NCBI GenBank assembly: GCA_947631585.1
Contig: CANRLY010000015.1
Location: 1-17,461 of the forward strand
DNA length: 17,461 nt
DNA from: an uncultured Clostridia bacterium
GTDB taxonomy: Bacteria; Bacillota; Clostridia; Oscillospirales; Ruminococcaceae
Reading direction: 5' to 3'
The notes beneath the pieces are model-generated. The model had not been told where the DNA came from, searched no databases, and saw nothing but the letters and a program-made list of their open reading frames with translations. The translations under genes were made by a program, and so were the position numbers. Of this stretch, positions 1 to 8,274 are shown in pieces; position 1 is the first letter of the stretch, and each line of letters starts with the position of its first letter.

Positions 1-587
1 TTGTAGGTAGGCATACCGTCGGTCTTAATGAGTATCTGGTCGTCAAGGGTGGAGCAGGGAACGGTTATATCCCCGTAAAGCTCGTCGTGGAAAGTCACTT
101 CTCCCTCCAGCGGAACTTTCTGTCTTATTACATAAGGCACTCCTGCGTCCAGTTTAGCCTGGACTTCCTCCTTTGAAAGCTCCCGACAGTGGCGGTCGTA
201 CATGGGCATTATTCCGCTTGCCTCCTGAATGGCTTTTACCTCGTCCAGTCTTGCCTTGTCGCAAAAGCAGTAATACGCCTCTCCCTTTTCTACCAGCTGT
301 TCGGCGTAAGGCTTGAAAAGGCTCATTCTTTCCGACTGCACATAAGGGCCTACCGGTCCGCCTATGTCAGGGCCTTCGTCCCACTGTAGTCCGCAGGCTT
401 TAAGGGTGTCATATATGACCTGAGTTGCCCCCTCCACATATCTTTCCCTGTCGGTATCCTCTATCCGAAGTATAAAGTCTCCGCCGTTTTTCTTGGCGAT
501 GATATAGGTAAAAAGCGCCGTCCGCAGATTGCCTATGTGCATATATCCCGTAGGTGACGGAGCAAACCTTGTCCTTACCTTATTCAT
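1..587 (-). CDS. gltX: Glutamyl-tRNA synthetase, N-terminal part (cut by window edge)
   Basis: Class I aminoacyl-tRNA synthetase that charges tRNA(Glu) with glutamate in the cytoplasm. Only the first 195 codons are inside the window; the gene runs out at base 1. The protein starts MNKVRTRFAPSPTGYMHIGN, which holds the class I signature (HIGN at residues 17-20, in place of HIGH). It continues with RIEDTD (41-46), WDEGP (69-73) and YVQSER (82-87), all typical of the glutamate-specific catalytic Rossmann fold. Two cysteines (YCFC) and a later RHCR fall where some family members bind zinc, but the full ligand set cannot be judged. The ATG at 585-587 overlaps the ribF stop by 8 bases, with AAGGAA upstream inside ribF, so it is probably translationally coupled as a late gene of the rimP-nusA-infB operon. 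The KMSKS loop and anticodon-binding domain are outside the window, so GluRS versus a relaxed GlxRS cannot be decided. Confidence 0.97.
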   Translation of the reverse strand, partial: MNKVRTRFAPSPTGYMHIGNLRTALFTYIIAKKNGGDFILRIEDTDRERYVEGATQVIYDTLKACGLQWDEGPDIGGPVGPYVQSERMSLFKPYAEQLVEKGEAYYCFCDKARLDEVKAIQEASGIMPMYDRHCRELSKEEVQAKLDAGVPYVIRQKVPLEGEVTFHDELYGDITVPCSTLDDQILIKTDGMPTY

Positions 588-1542
588 TGTATCTTTCCTT
601 TCTGAAAAATTTGTCAAGCTTGTTTTGCTTGAAATATTCCTCTGCAAAGCGAGTATTTTTTGCTATCTCCGCCCGAAGCTCCTCCACGCTTTGGAATCTT
701 CTCTCCGGCCGTACGAACTTCAGCAGCGACAGCCCCAGCGTTTTTCCGTAAAGGTCGCCCTCATATCCCAGAATGTAAGTTTCCGCCAGCGGAGCGGTAT
801 TCACCTGTACCGTAGGCTTTATCCCGATGTTGGTGACCCCTCCGTACAGCCTGCCGCCGATATCCACCGCCGAACAGTACACCCCGAACCTTGGCAGCAC
901 CAGTCCTTTTGGTATTCGCTGGTTCACCGTGGGAAAATCCCACTTCCTGCCGGTCTCAGTGCCGTGTTCCACTTCCAGCCTGTAGCCGAAATCGTACCCC
1001 AGCATCTGCGCTGCGGTCCCCACGTCTCCCTGCCTGATAAGGCTGCGTATATCGGTGGAACTGATAGGTCTGCCGTTATACATCAGCTGACTTGCCACCT
1101 CGGTCTCTATGCCGTACTTTTTCCCCAGCCGCACCAGGTCTTCCGCCTTTCCCACAGCTCCCCTGCCGAAAGTGAAATCCGGTCCGCAGACCGCATAGGA
1201 GCAATTCATTGCACCTTTCAGCACATCTCTCACGAAATACTCCGGCGGCATATTTTTCATTTCCTTAAATTCGGGAGAATAGAGATAGTCTATTCCCAGA
1301 GCCTGTATTTTCTCCGCTTTTATCTCATCGGTAACAAGCATCTCTATTCTCTCGTCATGTCCCTTGGAAGTGACCGTATCCGTCCTGAAGCAGAACACCG
1401 CCGCCGCCCAGCCGTTCTGAGCGGCTTTTTCCACGGCTTTTCCGATTATCCTGCCATGTCCCCGATGCACTCCGTCAAAAAGCCCCAGAGCGCAGGCGGT
1501 GGCGCAGTCTGTTATACGGTCCTCTCCGGCAAGTCTTATCAA
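580..1542 (-). CDS. ribF: Bifunctional riboflavin kinase / FAD synthetase
   Basis: Makes FMN from riboflavin and ATP, then FAD from FMN and ATP, in the cytoplasm. The protein is 320 residues, the usual size. The N-terminal nucleotidyltransferase domain carries GLFDGVHRGH (residues 20-29) and later the ISSTDIR segment. The C-terminal kinase domain shows WDFPTVN (a variant of the PTAN motif) and GVTNIGIKPTV. The start is a TTG at 1540-1542, supported by a strong GGAGGT site 8 bases upstream (acctcc at 1551-1556 on the plus strand); no nearby in-frame ATG fits. It lies 26 bases after truB and overlaps gltX by 8 bases. No FMN riboswitch is seen upstream, so the gene is presumably expressed with the operon. 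Confidence 0.96.
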   Translation of the reverse strand: MIRLAGEDRITDCATACALGLFDGVHRGHGRIIGKAVEKAAQNGWAAAVFCFRTDTVTSKGHDERIEMLVTDEIKAEKIQALGIDYLYSPEFKEMKNMPPEYFVRDVLKGAMNCSYAVCGPDFTFGRGAVGKAEDLVRLGKKYGIETEVASQLMYNGRPISSTDIRSLIRQGDVGTAAQMLGYDFGYRLEVEHGTETGRKWDFPTVNQRIPKGLVLPRFGVYCSAVDIGGRLYGGVTNIGIKPTVQVNTAPLAETYILGYEGDLYGKTLGLSLLKFVRPERRFQSVEELRAEIAKNTRFAEEYFKQNKLDKFFRKERYNE

Positions 1543-1568
1543 TTCAAAAGACCTCCGTTTATGTTGAT

Positions 1569-2474
1569 TCAGTAAAAATTCCTGACACTTTTCAGCTCGT
1601 CTTTGCCGGCGTTATATCTTGCTATCCCCAGAAACTCACCGTCGCTGCCGGATATGATAAACTCAACTCCGTCTGCGGACCTGGGGTCTTTTATCCCGAC
1701 CTGCTCACCTCTGAGCTTCACGCCGTTCTTGTACAAAGCAGACCCTCTTTCGCCGAGAGCAAGTTCATCATAAGCCCCCGAAAACACGCAGCTTACCGGC
1801 ATTATTATCTGAGAAAGTCTGTCCTCTTCCGCTGCCTGCTGTATCTGTTCCAGAGTATAGCACTGCGCCTTTACGAACCCTGCCGCCGACAGCCTTTCCA
1901 AAGAAGTCATACAGCCTCCGCAGCCCAGCTTCTCCCCGATGTCGTTTATAAGGGTGCGCACATACGTCCCTTTTCCCACCTCGGCATAAATCAGACCTTC
2001 GCCGGTGTCGCAATTATACTCATATACGCTCAATTTTCTGACCAGCCGCAGTTTTGGCTGACGTTCCACCGTTTTGCCCTCTCTTGCCAGCTGATAAAGC
2101 TTTTTTCCGCCGACTTTCACCGCCGAATACATAGGCGGAAGCTGCATTATCTCCCCGATGAAGCTTTCAGCCGCAGCTTTAAGCTCATCTTCCGTGGGAA
2201 GCGTTTTGCTTTCGGCAACGACCTTTCCCGTGATATCCTGAGTGTCGGTAGAGACCCCCATTTTAAAGCCGGCAAGGTAACTTTTGCCGTCGTTCGGGAT
2301 CATATCGCAAGCCCTTGTCGCCTTTCCCACAAACACCGGCAGAACGCCTGTTGCCATAGGGTCGAGAGTTCCGCTGTGACCTATCCGCTTTTCGTGAAGT
2401 ATCCCCCTGAGCTTTGCCACCACGTCAAAGGAAGTCCACCCCTGCGGCTTGTAAACAGGTATCACGCCGTTCAA
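1569..2474 (-). CDS. truB: tRNA pseudouridine(55) synthase
   Basis: Converts U55 in the T-loop of most tRNAs to pseudouridine and can act as a tRNA folding chaperone. The protein is 301 residues. It begins MNGVIPVYKPQGWTSFDVV and has GHSGTLDPMATGVLP (residues 32-46), where D38 is the expected catalytic aspartate. KGTYVRTLINDIG near residues 168-180 is the second conserved block, and the tail fits a TruB C-terminal/PUA-like domain. The start is TTG at 2472-2474, inside the nrnA stop (TTGA, 4-base overlap), with GAGGGGG 7 bases upstream. This geometry indicates translational coupling. In Bacillus truB also sits between rbfA and ribF (ribC). Confidence 0.97.
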   Translation of the reverse strand: MNGVIPVYKPQGWTSFDVVAKLRGILHEKRIGHSGTLDPMATGVLPVFVGKATRACDMIPNDGKSYLAGFKMGVSTDTQDITGKVVAESKTLPTEDELKAAAESFIGEIMQLPPMYSAVKVGGKKLYQLAREGKTVERQPKLRLVRKLSVYEYNCDTGEGLIYAEVGKGTYVRTLINDIGEKLGCGGCMTSLERLSAAGFVKAQCYTLEQIQQAAEEDRLSQIIMPVSCVFSGAYDELALGERGSALYKNGVKLRGEQVGIKDPRSADGVEFIISGSDGEFLGIARYNAGKDELKSVRNFY

Positions 2475-3430
2475 GAGTTTTCCCCCTCGAACAGTTCAGC
2501 TGCGCTGTCCTCGACCAGCTTCCTGACCTCCTCCAGCGTGCCGTTCAGTTCGCAGCCTGCGGCTCTGATATGTCCTCCGCCGCCGAATTTCTGGCAGAAC
2601 GCCGAAGCGTCTATCTTCTCAGCCGTTCTTACCGACAGCTTGAACACTTTCTCATGGCGCTGCTTGATGGTTATTCCCATCTCCACTCCCTCCACCTGGA
2701 GCGGAATGGACGCCAGCCCCTCGAACTCCGCAGGTTCTATTCCGCTCTTTTCGATCATGTCCGAAGTAAGCGTCATAACTGCGCATCTTCCGTCAAAGAG
2801 ATATTCCATCTCATTGGTGACCATCTGTTCTATGTTCATTCTGGCACGGCTCTTCACATCGAACATCTTCCTGTTTATGGAAGCGAACTCCACATGATAC
2901 TTCATCAGTTCAGCCGCTGCGATATGCGCCGCCGCCGTAGTGTTCTCAAACTTAAAGCAGCCGGTGTCAGTAGCTATACCGGTGTAAAGGCAGGTAGCCG
3001 TTTCTTTATCCAGCTGCGCCCCCATATAGGAAAGCAGCTCGTAGATTATCTGGCAGGCTGCCGACGCACTGGCGTTGACGTAGGTGAGCTTTGCAAAATA
3101 CTTGTTTGAAACATGGTGGTCAATGCAAAGGTCTATCCTGCCCTCCTCGGCGTAAGCGGAAAGCTTGCTGCCCAGCAGTTTCAGGTCTGCGATATCCACT
3201 GCGATGACCGTCTGTTCTTCAAACTGCTGGGGCTGGTACCAGCTGTACAGGAAAGAGTACCTTTCCGGTAGTTCCTCGGAATTGAGCACATTGGCTTTCT
3301 TCCCTGCCGACCGCAGGTATCTGCACAGCGCAAAACCTGCTCCCAGCGTGTCTCCGTCCGGCGCCTTGTGGGTCAGTATCGTTACGTTGTCGCAGCTTTC
3401 AAGGAAGCTGCTGATCTTTGAAAAATCCAT
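2471..3430 (-). CDS. nrnA: DHH/DHHA1 phosphoesterase, NrnA-like (nanoRNase / pAp phosphatase)
   Basis: Probable cytoplasmic phosphoesterase that degrades 2-5 nt RNA and/or removes the 3' phosphate of pAp; some relatives act on cyclic dinucleotide products. The 319-residue length fits NrnA. Motifs in order are HKAPDGD (21-27, metal-binding aspartates), AVDIAD (77-82), the DHH motif CIDHHVSN (102-109), TDTGCF (about 154-159) and the DHHA1 substrate loop GGGGHIRAAG (283-292). Start ATG at 3428-3430 has an AAGGAG site about 7 bases upstream. It sits between rbfA and truB, a common place in Clostridia, and its TGA is shared with the truB TTG start. The family is certain. The exact substrate (nanoRNA, pAp or pApA/pGpG) is inferred from context. 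Confidence 0.93.
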   Translation of the reverse strand: MDFSKISSFLESCDNVTILTHKAPDGDTLGAGFALCRYLRSAGKKANVLNSEELPERYSFLYSWYQPQQFEEQTVIAVDIADLKLLGSKLSAYAEEGRIDLCIDHHVSNKYFAKLTYVNASASAACQIIYELLSYMGAQLDKETATCLYTGIATDTGCFKFENTTAAAHIAAAELMKYHVEFASINRKMFDVKSRARMNIEQMVTNEMEYLFDGRCAVMTLTSDMIEKSGIEPAEFEGLASIPLQVEGVEMGITIKQRHEKVFKLSVRTAEKIDASAFCQKFGGGGHIRAAGCELNGTLEEVRKLVEDSAAELFEGENS

Positions 3431-3454
3431 AAGGTCTCTCCTTAATACAAGTCG

Positions 3455-3814
3455 TTATTGCTGCTTCTTGTCGTCAAGCTCCCTCAGAAGCCTGCTTATG
3501 TGCGCCGAATGTTCCGCCGAATCGTCGGCAATAAACTTCAGTTCCGGGCATTTCCTGAGTTTTAAAACGTTTGAGATCTCTCTTTTGAGCAGTCCGGCTG
3601 CGCTTTCAAGGCCTTTCACCGCCTGCTCAGCGGCTTGGGGTCCCTCAAAGCTGGAAACATACACTTTTGCATAAGACCCGTCTCCAGCCACGTCGCACCT
3701 GACCACTGTAAGAGCTTCTCCTCCGTGGAGACGGGGGTCTTTCAGCTCTCTTATCTTTGCCGAAACTATCCTGCGTATATCCTCAGACATACGGCCGGCT
3801 TTTATTCCTGCCAT
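3455..3814 (-). CDS. rbfA: Ribosome-binding factor A
   Basis: Late 30S subunit maturation factor that binds near the 16S rRNA 5' helix. The protein is 119 residues, a typical length, with a KH-like fold: the RRIVSAKIRELKDPRL block (14-29), then TVVRCDVAGDGSYAKVYVSS (36-55) and the C-terminal IADDSAEHSAHISRLLREL segment. The ATG at 3812-3814 has an AAAGGA site about 9 bases upstream. It lies 34 bases after infB and 24 bases before nrnA. The ylxP gene found between infB and rbfA in Bacillus is absent here. Confidence 0.96.
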   Translation of the reverse strand: MAGIKAGRMSEDIRRIVSAKIRELKDPRLHGGEALTVVRCDVAGDGSYAKVYVSSFEGPQAAEQAVKGLESAAGLLKREISNVLKLRKCPELKFIADDSAEHSAHISRLLRELDDKKQQ

Positions 3815-3848
3815 TTGATCATCCTTTCTTTGATCTGTTCAAGATCTG

Positions 3849-6401
3849 TCAATCTTCTCTGTATTCCTCCATTATATAGCCCTCGAACACGTCCCCCTCT
3901 TTAAAGTCGCTGAACTTCTCCAGAGTGATACCGCACTCGTAGCCCTCCGCAACTTCCTTGACGTCGTCCTTGAACCTTTTCAGGCTGGACATCTTGTCAT
4001 CGGCAATGATTATTCCGTCACGGACTATCCTGATAAGGTCGTTCCTGCCGATCTTTCCCTGTGAAACATAGCAGCCTGCCACCTGTCCCACACCTGTGAT
4101 CCTGTAGACCTGTCTTACCTCTACCCTTGCGGTCTCCACTTCCCTGAACTTGGGAGCGAGCATACCTTTCATTGCGGTAGAGATCTCTTCTATAGCGTCA
4201 TAGATTATCCTGTAAAGTCTTATATCCACGCCGTCTCTTTCGGCGTTGCTCTTGGCTACCGGGTCGGGGCGCACGTTAAATCCCACAATTATCGCATTTG
4301 ACGCATTTGCCAGCATAACGTCGCTTTCCGACACCGCACCTACAGCCCCGTGAATGACCTTTACTCTCACCTCGTCGTTGGACAGCTTTTCAAGGCTCTG
4401 CTTAACAGCCTCCACCGAGCCCTGCACGTCAGCTTTTACCACGATAGGCAGTTCTTTCATTTCGCCCTGAGATATCTGGCTGAACAGGTTATCCAGCGTA
4501 ACTTTCTGGTACTGGCTGAATATTTCTTCCTTTGCCTTGTGCTTTCTCTGCTCTACCAGTTCCCTTGCCAGTTTCTCGTCTGCGACTGCGTTGAATATAT
4601 CTCCGCTCATGGGGACTTCCGCCAGACCGGTTATCTCCACCGGGCAGCCCGGTCCTGCGGACCTGGTCTGTTCGCCCTTGTCGTTGGTCATCGTTCTGAC
4701 TTTTCCCACTGCCGTGCCTGCAATGATAACATCGCCGGTCTTGAGAGTACCGTTTTGCACCAGCACCGTTGCCACCGGACCTTTTCCCTTATCCAGCCTT
4801 GCTTCTATGACAGTTCCTTTTGCAAGCCTGTTGGGGTTGGCTTTAAGCTCCTTGACCTCCGCCACCAGCAGGATATTTTCAAGCAGTTCGTCTATGCCCA
4901 TTCCCGTCTTTGCGGAGACCGGCACGGCAATAACGTCGCCGCCCCATTCTTCTACCACAAGTCCGTGTTCGGTAAGTTCCTGCTTTACCTTTTCAGGGTC
5001 TGCGCCCTCTTTATCCATTTTGTTTATGGCAACTATTATAGACACCCCGGCTGCCTTGGCGTGGTTGATGGATTCCACCGTCTGGGGCATAATGCCGTCG
5101 TCCGCCGCAACTACCAGTATGGCGATATCGGTAACGTCCGCTCCTCTTGCTCTCATTGCGGTAAAAGCCTCATGTCCCGGCGTATCCAGGAAAGTTATAT
5201 CCTTTCCGCCGCACTTGACCTGATATGCTCCGATATGCTGAGTGATACCGCCGGCTTCTCCCTCTGCGATGTGTGCGTTTCTTATCCTGTCGAGAATAGA
5301 CGTCTTTCCGTGGTCAACGTGACCCATTACCACAACGACAGGGCATCTTTCCTGGAGATCCTCCTCCTTGTCCTCCTCGTCAACGATAAGTCTTTCTTCT
5401 ATGGTAACTATGATCTCCTTTTCCACCTTTGCGCCCAGTTCCTCAGCGACCAGCGCAGCGGTATCGAAGTCCACCGTCTCGTTTATGGAAGCGAACACTC
5501 CCAGCCCGATAAGCTTTTTGATGACCTCGTTTGCATTGACTTTCAGTCTGGTCGCCAGTTCAGAGACCACGATCTCGTCGGGGATAAGCACCTTGAGCTG
5601 CTGTTTTCTTGCTCTTTCCAGCTCCAGTCTCTTCATAACGTCCTTTTCGGTCTCCCGTTTTGAAGAGAACTGCTGCTTCTTGTGCTGCTGGGACTTCTGA
5701 GTTATCTTCTGCTTCTTGGAATAATTATCCTTGTTTCTGCCTCTTGCTGCGCCTGCCAGATTGTCGTACTTCTCGTTATACTTGTCAAGCTCCACATAGC
5801 TTCCCCTGGTATCGACGTGTCTGCTTCCGGAGGATTCCTCCTTGACCACAGTATAGCCGCTTTCCGCCTTTACATGTGATACCAGCTGCTGCTTAGTTCC
5901 CACGTCTTTTTTCTTAGCCGGCTGCTTGGACTTTTTCTTGTCCCTCTGTTCCTGAGCAGGTTTTTTCTCCTCCTGCTTTTTCTCCGTCTTAGGCTTAGGT
6001 TCTTCTTTCTGCCTGGCGGGGCTTGCCTCCTGGGGAGCTTTCGCCGCCGCTTCCGGCTTTTGCTTTTCAGCCTTTTCTGCCTTTTCAGACTTTTCCGCCT
6101 TCTGAGGCTTTTCAGCTTTCTCAGACTTTTCCGCCTTTGGAGCTTTCGCCGTCTTTTTAGGTTTTTCCGCCGGCTTCTCCTTTGGCTTTTCGTCTCTCAT
6201 AGCGAAATAAGCGTCAAAGTTCTCCACCTGATTATGCTGGGTGTAATATTCCAGAACATAGCTTATCTCCTGGTCGTTAAGGGCGGTGACCGATTTCTTC
6301 GCCCCCTCGAACACGCCTGCCAGCAGTTCGATTATCTCGTTATTAGAAACATTAAGATCCTTTGCAAGTTCGTTGACCTTATACCTGATCTTTTCATTCA
6401 T
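3849..6401 (-). CDS. infB: Translation initiation factor IF-2
   Basis: GTPase that brings initiator fMet-tRNA to the 30S subunit and promotes subunit joining. The protein is 850 residues with the full family layout. An IF2_N module is at about 1-50. A charged Lys/Glu/Ala/Pro linker with many AEK/SEK units follows at about 70-250, then a second IF2_N module (about 265-330). The G domain has GHVDHGKT (360-367), DTPGH (406-410) and NKMD (460-463), with a VPVSAKTGMG block after it. Domain 2, the IF2 domain and the fMet-tRNA-binding C-terminal barrel complete it. I chose ATG 6399-6401 because MNEKIRYKVNELAKDL is the conserved family start. GGGAGG lies 12 bases upstream, a rather long spacing, inside the 3' end of ylxQ. 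An in-frame extension to 6455 exists but overlaps ylxQ and adds no family sequence. Confidence 0.98.
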   Translation of the reverse strand: MNEKIRYKVNELAKDLNVSNNEIIELLAGVFEGAKKSVTALNDQEISYVLEYYTQHNQVENFDAYFAMRDEKPKEKPAEKPKKTAKAPKAEKSEKAEKPQKAEKSEKAEKAEKQKPEAAAKAPQEASPARQKEEPKPKTEKKQEEKKPAQEQRDKKKSKQPAKKKDVGTKQQLVSHVKAESGYTVVKEESSGSRHVDTRGSYVELDKYNEKYDNLAGAARGRNKDNYSKKQKITQKSQQHKKQQFSSKRETEKDVMKRLELERARKQQLKVLIPDEIVVSELATRLKVNANEVIKKLIGLGVFASINETVDFDTAALVAEELGAKVEKEIIVTIEERLIVDEEDKEEDLQERCPVVVVMGHVDHGKTSILDRIRNAHIAEGEAGGITQHIGAYQVKCGGKDITFLDTPGHEAFTAMRARGADVTDIAILVVAADDGIMPQTVESINHAKAAGVSIIVAINKMDKEGADPEKVKQELTEHGLVVEEWGGDVIAVPVSAKTGMGIDELLENILLVAEVKELKANPNRLAKGTVIEARLDKGKGPVATVLVQNGTLKTGDVIIAGTAVGKVRTMTNDKGEQTRSAGPGCPVEITGLAEVPMSGDIFNAVADEKLARELVEQRKHKAKEEIFSQYQKVTLDNLFSQISQGEMKELPIVVKADVQGSVEAVKQSLEKLSNDEVRVKVIHGAVGAVSESDVMLANASNAIIVGFNVRPDPVAKSNAERDGVDIRLYRIIYDAIEEISTAMKGMLAPKFREVETARVEVRQVYRITGVGQVAGCYVSQGKIGRNDLIRIVRDGIIIADDKMSSLKRFKDDVKEVAEGYECGITLEKFSDFKEGDVFEGYIMEEYRED

Positions 6402-6405
6402 AGGC

Positions 6406-6780
6406 TCATTTATCCTCCCTTTTACTGTTGCCGTAGCTGTCCGACCTGTCCGCATCTGCGCCGCAGTCTATTTCCGCAAGGAGCTTTCTCATCTTCCCTG
6501 CAAACCCCTCGTCGCACACGGCTATTATCCCGGCCGCCGTACCCAGCGCTTTTCCCACGCTGCTTTTCGTCATATCCAGGGCATACAGACCGGTCTTGCT
6601 CTTTGCGCAGACATATCTTATCTCTTTAAGAGTCTTTTCCGAAACATCTTCCGCCGCCAGCACAGCTTTTGCCTCAGCGTTCCTACAGGCTTCCGCCGCA
6701 AGGGCGTATCCCAGCTTCAGCTTTCCTGCTTTCCGGCAGATGGTAAGGCTCCCGACTATATCACTCACCTCTGAGCTCAC
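6406..6780 (-). CDS. ylxQ: L7Ae/L30e-family RNA-binding protein (YlxQ-like)
   Basis: Small L7Ae-type RNA-binding protein, 124 residues with the usual start choice. Relatives bind kink-turn RNA, but the cellular role of YlxQ is not well defined. The core reads SLTICRKAGKLKLGYALAAE (11-30), followed by alternating helix/strand segments and a Lys/Arg/Asp-rich tail. The start is uncertain. GTG at 6778-6780 overlaps ylxR by 20 bases and has only a weak GGAA upstream. GTG at 6766-6768 would overlap by 8 bases but has no spaced ribosome site. The stop is 4 bases before the infB ATG. The position between ylxR and infB is the canonical Firmicutes arrangement and supports the call. Confidence 0.9.
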   Translation of the reverse strand: MSSEVSDIVGSLTICRKAGKLKLGYALAAEACRNAEAKAVLAAEDVSEKTLKEIRYVCAKSKTGLYALDMTKSSVGKALGTAAGIIAVCDEGFAGKMRKLLAEIDCGADADRSDSYGNSKREDK

Positions 6781-7027
6781 TCTCCATTCCGTTATAGACG
6801 TCGTCCTCTATCCTGCAAGAAAACGCCTTTTCCAGCCGCCTGGACTTTCTTGCCTTTTCAAAGCACTGTATATCCCTGCAAATGTAAGCTCCCCTGCCGG
6901 GTTTTTTCCCCGTCAGGTCCAGAGAGACCTCTCCCTCCTTGGTCTTTACCACTCGCACCAGTTCTTTCTTCGGCTTCATCTCCGAGCAGCCCAGACACAT
7001 TCTCAAAGGTACTTTTTTAGTTTTCAT
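6761..7027 (-). CDS. ylxR: YlxR family RNA-binding protein (DUF448)
   Basis: Small basic protein of 88 residues. The family is RNA-binding, and in Bacillus it has been reported to interact with RNase P. Visible family marks are PLRMCLGC (8-15, C11 and C14), KKELVRVV (20-27), GRGAYICRDIQC (44-55, C50 and C55) and the basic KARKSRRLEKAFS segment. I chose ATG at 7025-7027; the preceding in-frame TTG at 7028-7030 is also possible. AAAGG lies 8 bases before the ATG. The gene follows nusA after an 86-base gap that contains an octamer repeat, and its end overlaps the start of ylxQ. Confidence 0.93.
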   Translation of the reverse strand: MKTKKVPLRMCLGCSEMKPKKELVRVVKTKEGEVSLDLTGKKPGRGAYICRDIQCFEKARKSRRLEKAFSCRIEDDVYNGMESELRGE

Positions 7028-7050
7028 CAAGTCTGCCTTTCCGCCTTTCT

Positions 7051-7082
7051 GTTACTCAGTTGCTCAATTGCTCAATTGCTCC
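7051..7082 (-). repeat. Four-unit octamer tandem repeat between nusA and ylxR
   Basis: On the transcribed strand the units read TGAGCAAT, TGAGCAAC and TGAGTAAC, preceded by a variant GGAGCAAT. The array begins about 30 bases after the nusA stop and lies ahead of the ylxR ribosome site. Because 8 is not a multiple of 3, the three TGA units place a stop codon in each reading frame. No hairpin forms from the units themselves. A related octamer array sits after the zinc-ribbon gene at 13984-14023. Confidence 0.8.
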
Positions 7083-7113
7083 GCTCATCTGCGCTTTATC
7101 ATAAAAACGGTTT

Positions 7114-8232
7114 TCACTGGATATTTTCAGTATCTTCCGCTTCTGAGGTCTCCGGCTCTTCCGCCTTTTCTTCTTCAGGTTCGGGCTTGGGGGCGTTTTC
7201 AGGAACTATATCTATCTTATAGCCTCCCGTCAGCCTGGACGCCAGTTTTGCGTTCTGACCCTTATTTCCGATGGCAAGCGACAGCTGGTTGTTTGGAACT
7301 ACCACCCTGCAAGCCTTGTTTTCAATGTCCGTTATCTCAACGCTCTTTACTTCAGCAGGTGAAAGTGCTCTTCCGATAAACTCCACATCGTCCTCGCTCC
7401 AGACGATAATATCTATCTTTTCGCCTTTGAGCTCCTCCACTATCCTGGATATCCTCGAACGTCTCGGACCTATGCAGGCGCCCACCGCATCGACGTTAGG
7501 GTCTTTACTGAACACCGCTATCTTGCTTCTTGCGCCGGCCTCTCTGGAGATAGCCTTCACTTCCACCGTTCCGTCGTAAATTTCCGGAACTTCCAGTTCA
7601 AACAGTCTTTTTACCAGTTCCTTGTGCTTTCTGGATATCTTTATGGAAGGCTTTCTTTCGGGATTTGCGATACCAACCACATAGACTTTTATAATATCTC
7701 CGGGCTTTAAGGTCTCCCCCGGGATCTGTTCGCCTCTCACCAGATACACTTCGTTCTTGTCGATGGTAAGCACCGCATTGAGCGTACCCGGCTCGACTTT
7801 CTGAACGGTCGCAGAGACGCACTCATGCACCTTATCCTCATACTGAGCCAGCAGCCGTTCTTTTTCAAATTCCTTTATATCGTGCTTTATCTGCTGTTTA
7901 GCCTGCTGCGCTGCCACCCGTCCGAATTTGGAGGTATCCAGCATTATCCTCACCGGTTCGCCCACAAGAGCCTTATCGTCGTAAGTTTTGGCCTGGTCGA
8001 TATTTATTTCATTTGCAGGGTCTTCCGGGTCGCCCTCCACGGCGGTCTTTACCAGGAACATCTCAAACCTGCCGCTTTCCGGGTCTATTTCTATCTCGAT
8101 ATTTTCGCTGTCCGGGTATTCTTTTTTTGCGGCTTTGAGTATTCCCTGCCGGATCTTTTCCAGCAGCATCTCAGGGTCGATACTGTTCTCCTTTGCAAGC
8201 TGTTCCAGCGCACTAAAAAATTCCTTATTCAT
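7114..8232 (-). CDS. nusA: Transcription termination/antitermination factor NusA
   Basis: RNA polymerase-associated factor controlling pausing, termination and antitermination. The protein is 372 residues, the normal Firmicutes length. An N-terminal polymerase-binding domain (1-125) is followed by S1 (about 133-200), KH1 (about 205-280) and KH2 (about 285-345, with AIGNKGQNAKLA at 320-331). The protein ends in an acidic Glu/Pro tail (346-372). In KH1 the usual GxxG loop reads GPRR (254-257) rather than GPRG or GPKG, which is unusual; see findings. The ATG at 8230-8232 has AGGAGG 11 bases upstream. It lies 42 bases after rimP. The family call is certain from domain order and operon position. 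Confidence 0.98.
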   Translation of the reverse strand: MNKEFFSALEQLAKENSIDPEMLLEKIRQGILKAAKKEYPDSENIEIEIDPESGRFEMFLVKTAVEGDPEDPANEINIDQAKTYDDKALVGEPVRIMLDTSKFGRVAAQQAKQQIKHDIKEFEKERLLAQYEDKVHECVSATVQKVEPGTLNAVLTIDKNEVYLVRGEQIPGETLKPGDIIKVYVVGIANPERKPSIKISRKHKELVKRLFELEVPEIYDGTVEVKAISREAGARSKIAVFSKDPNVDAVGACIGPRRSRISRIVEELKGEKIDIIVWSEDDVEFIGRALSPAEVKSVEITDIENKACRVVVPNNQLSLAIGNKGQNAKLASRLTGGYKIDIVPENAPKPEPEEEKAEEPETSEAEDTENIQ

Positions 8233-8274
8233 TTTCCGGTATTCCTCCTGTTATGTTAGTCTTGTTGGATTTTG

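Noticed and set aside
1543..1568. FMN riboswitch before ribF
   Set aside because: Only 26 bases separate truB and ribF, too short for an RFN element.
529..1575. Long plus-strand open frame opposite ribF
   Set aside because: Antisense to a clear ribF; its translation shows no family features and no ribosome site precedes it.
4350..5663. 437-codon plus-strand open frame opposite infB
   Set aside because: Antisense to the conserved IF-2 G domain; Cys/His/Leu-rich translation typical of a shadow frame.
6402..6455. Longer N-terminus for IF-2
   Set aside because: The 18 extra residues overlap ylxQ and match no IF-2 start; MNEKIRYKVNELAKDL at 6401 is the family start.
7051..7082. CRISPR array
   Set aside because: Units are 8 bases with no spacers and no cas genes nearby.
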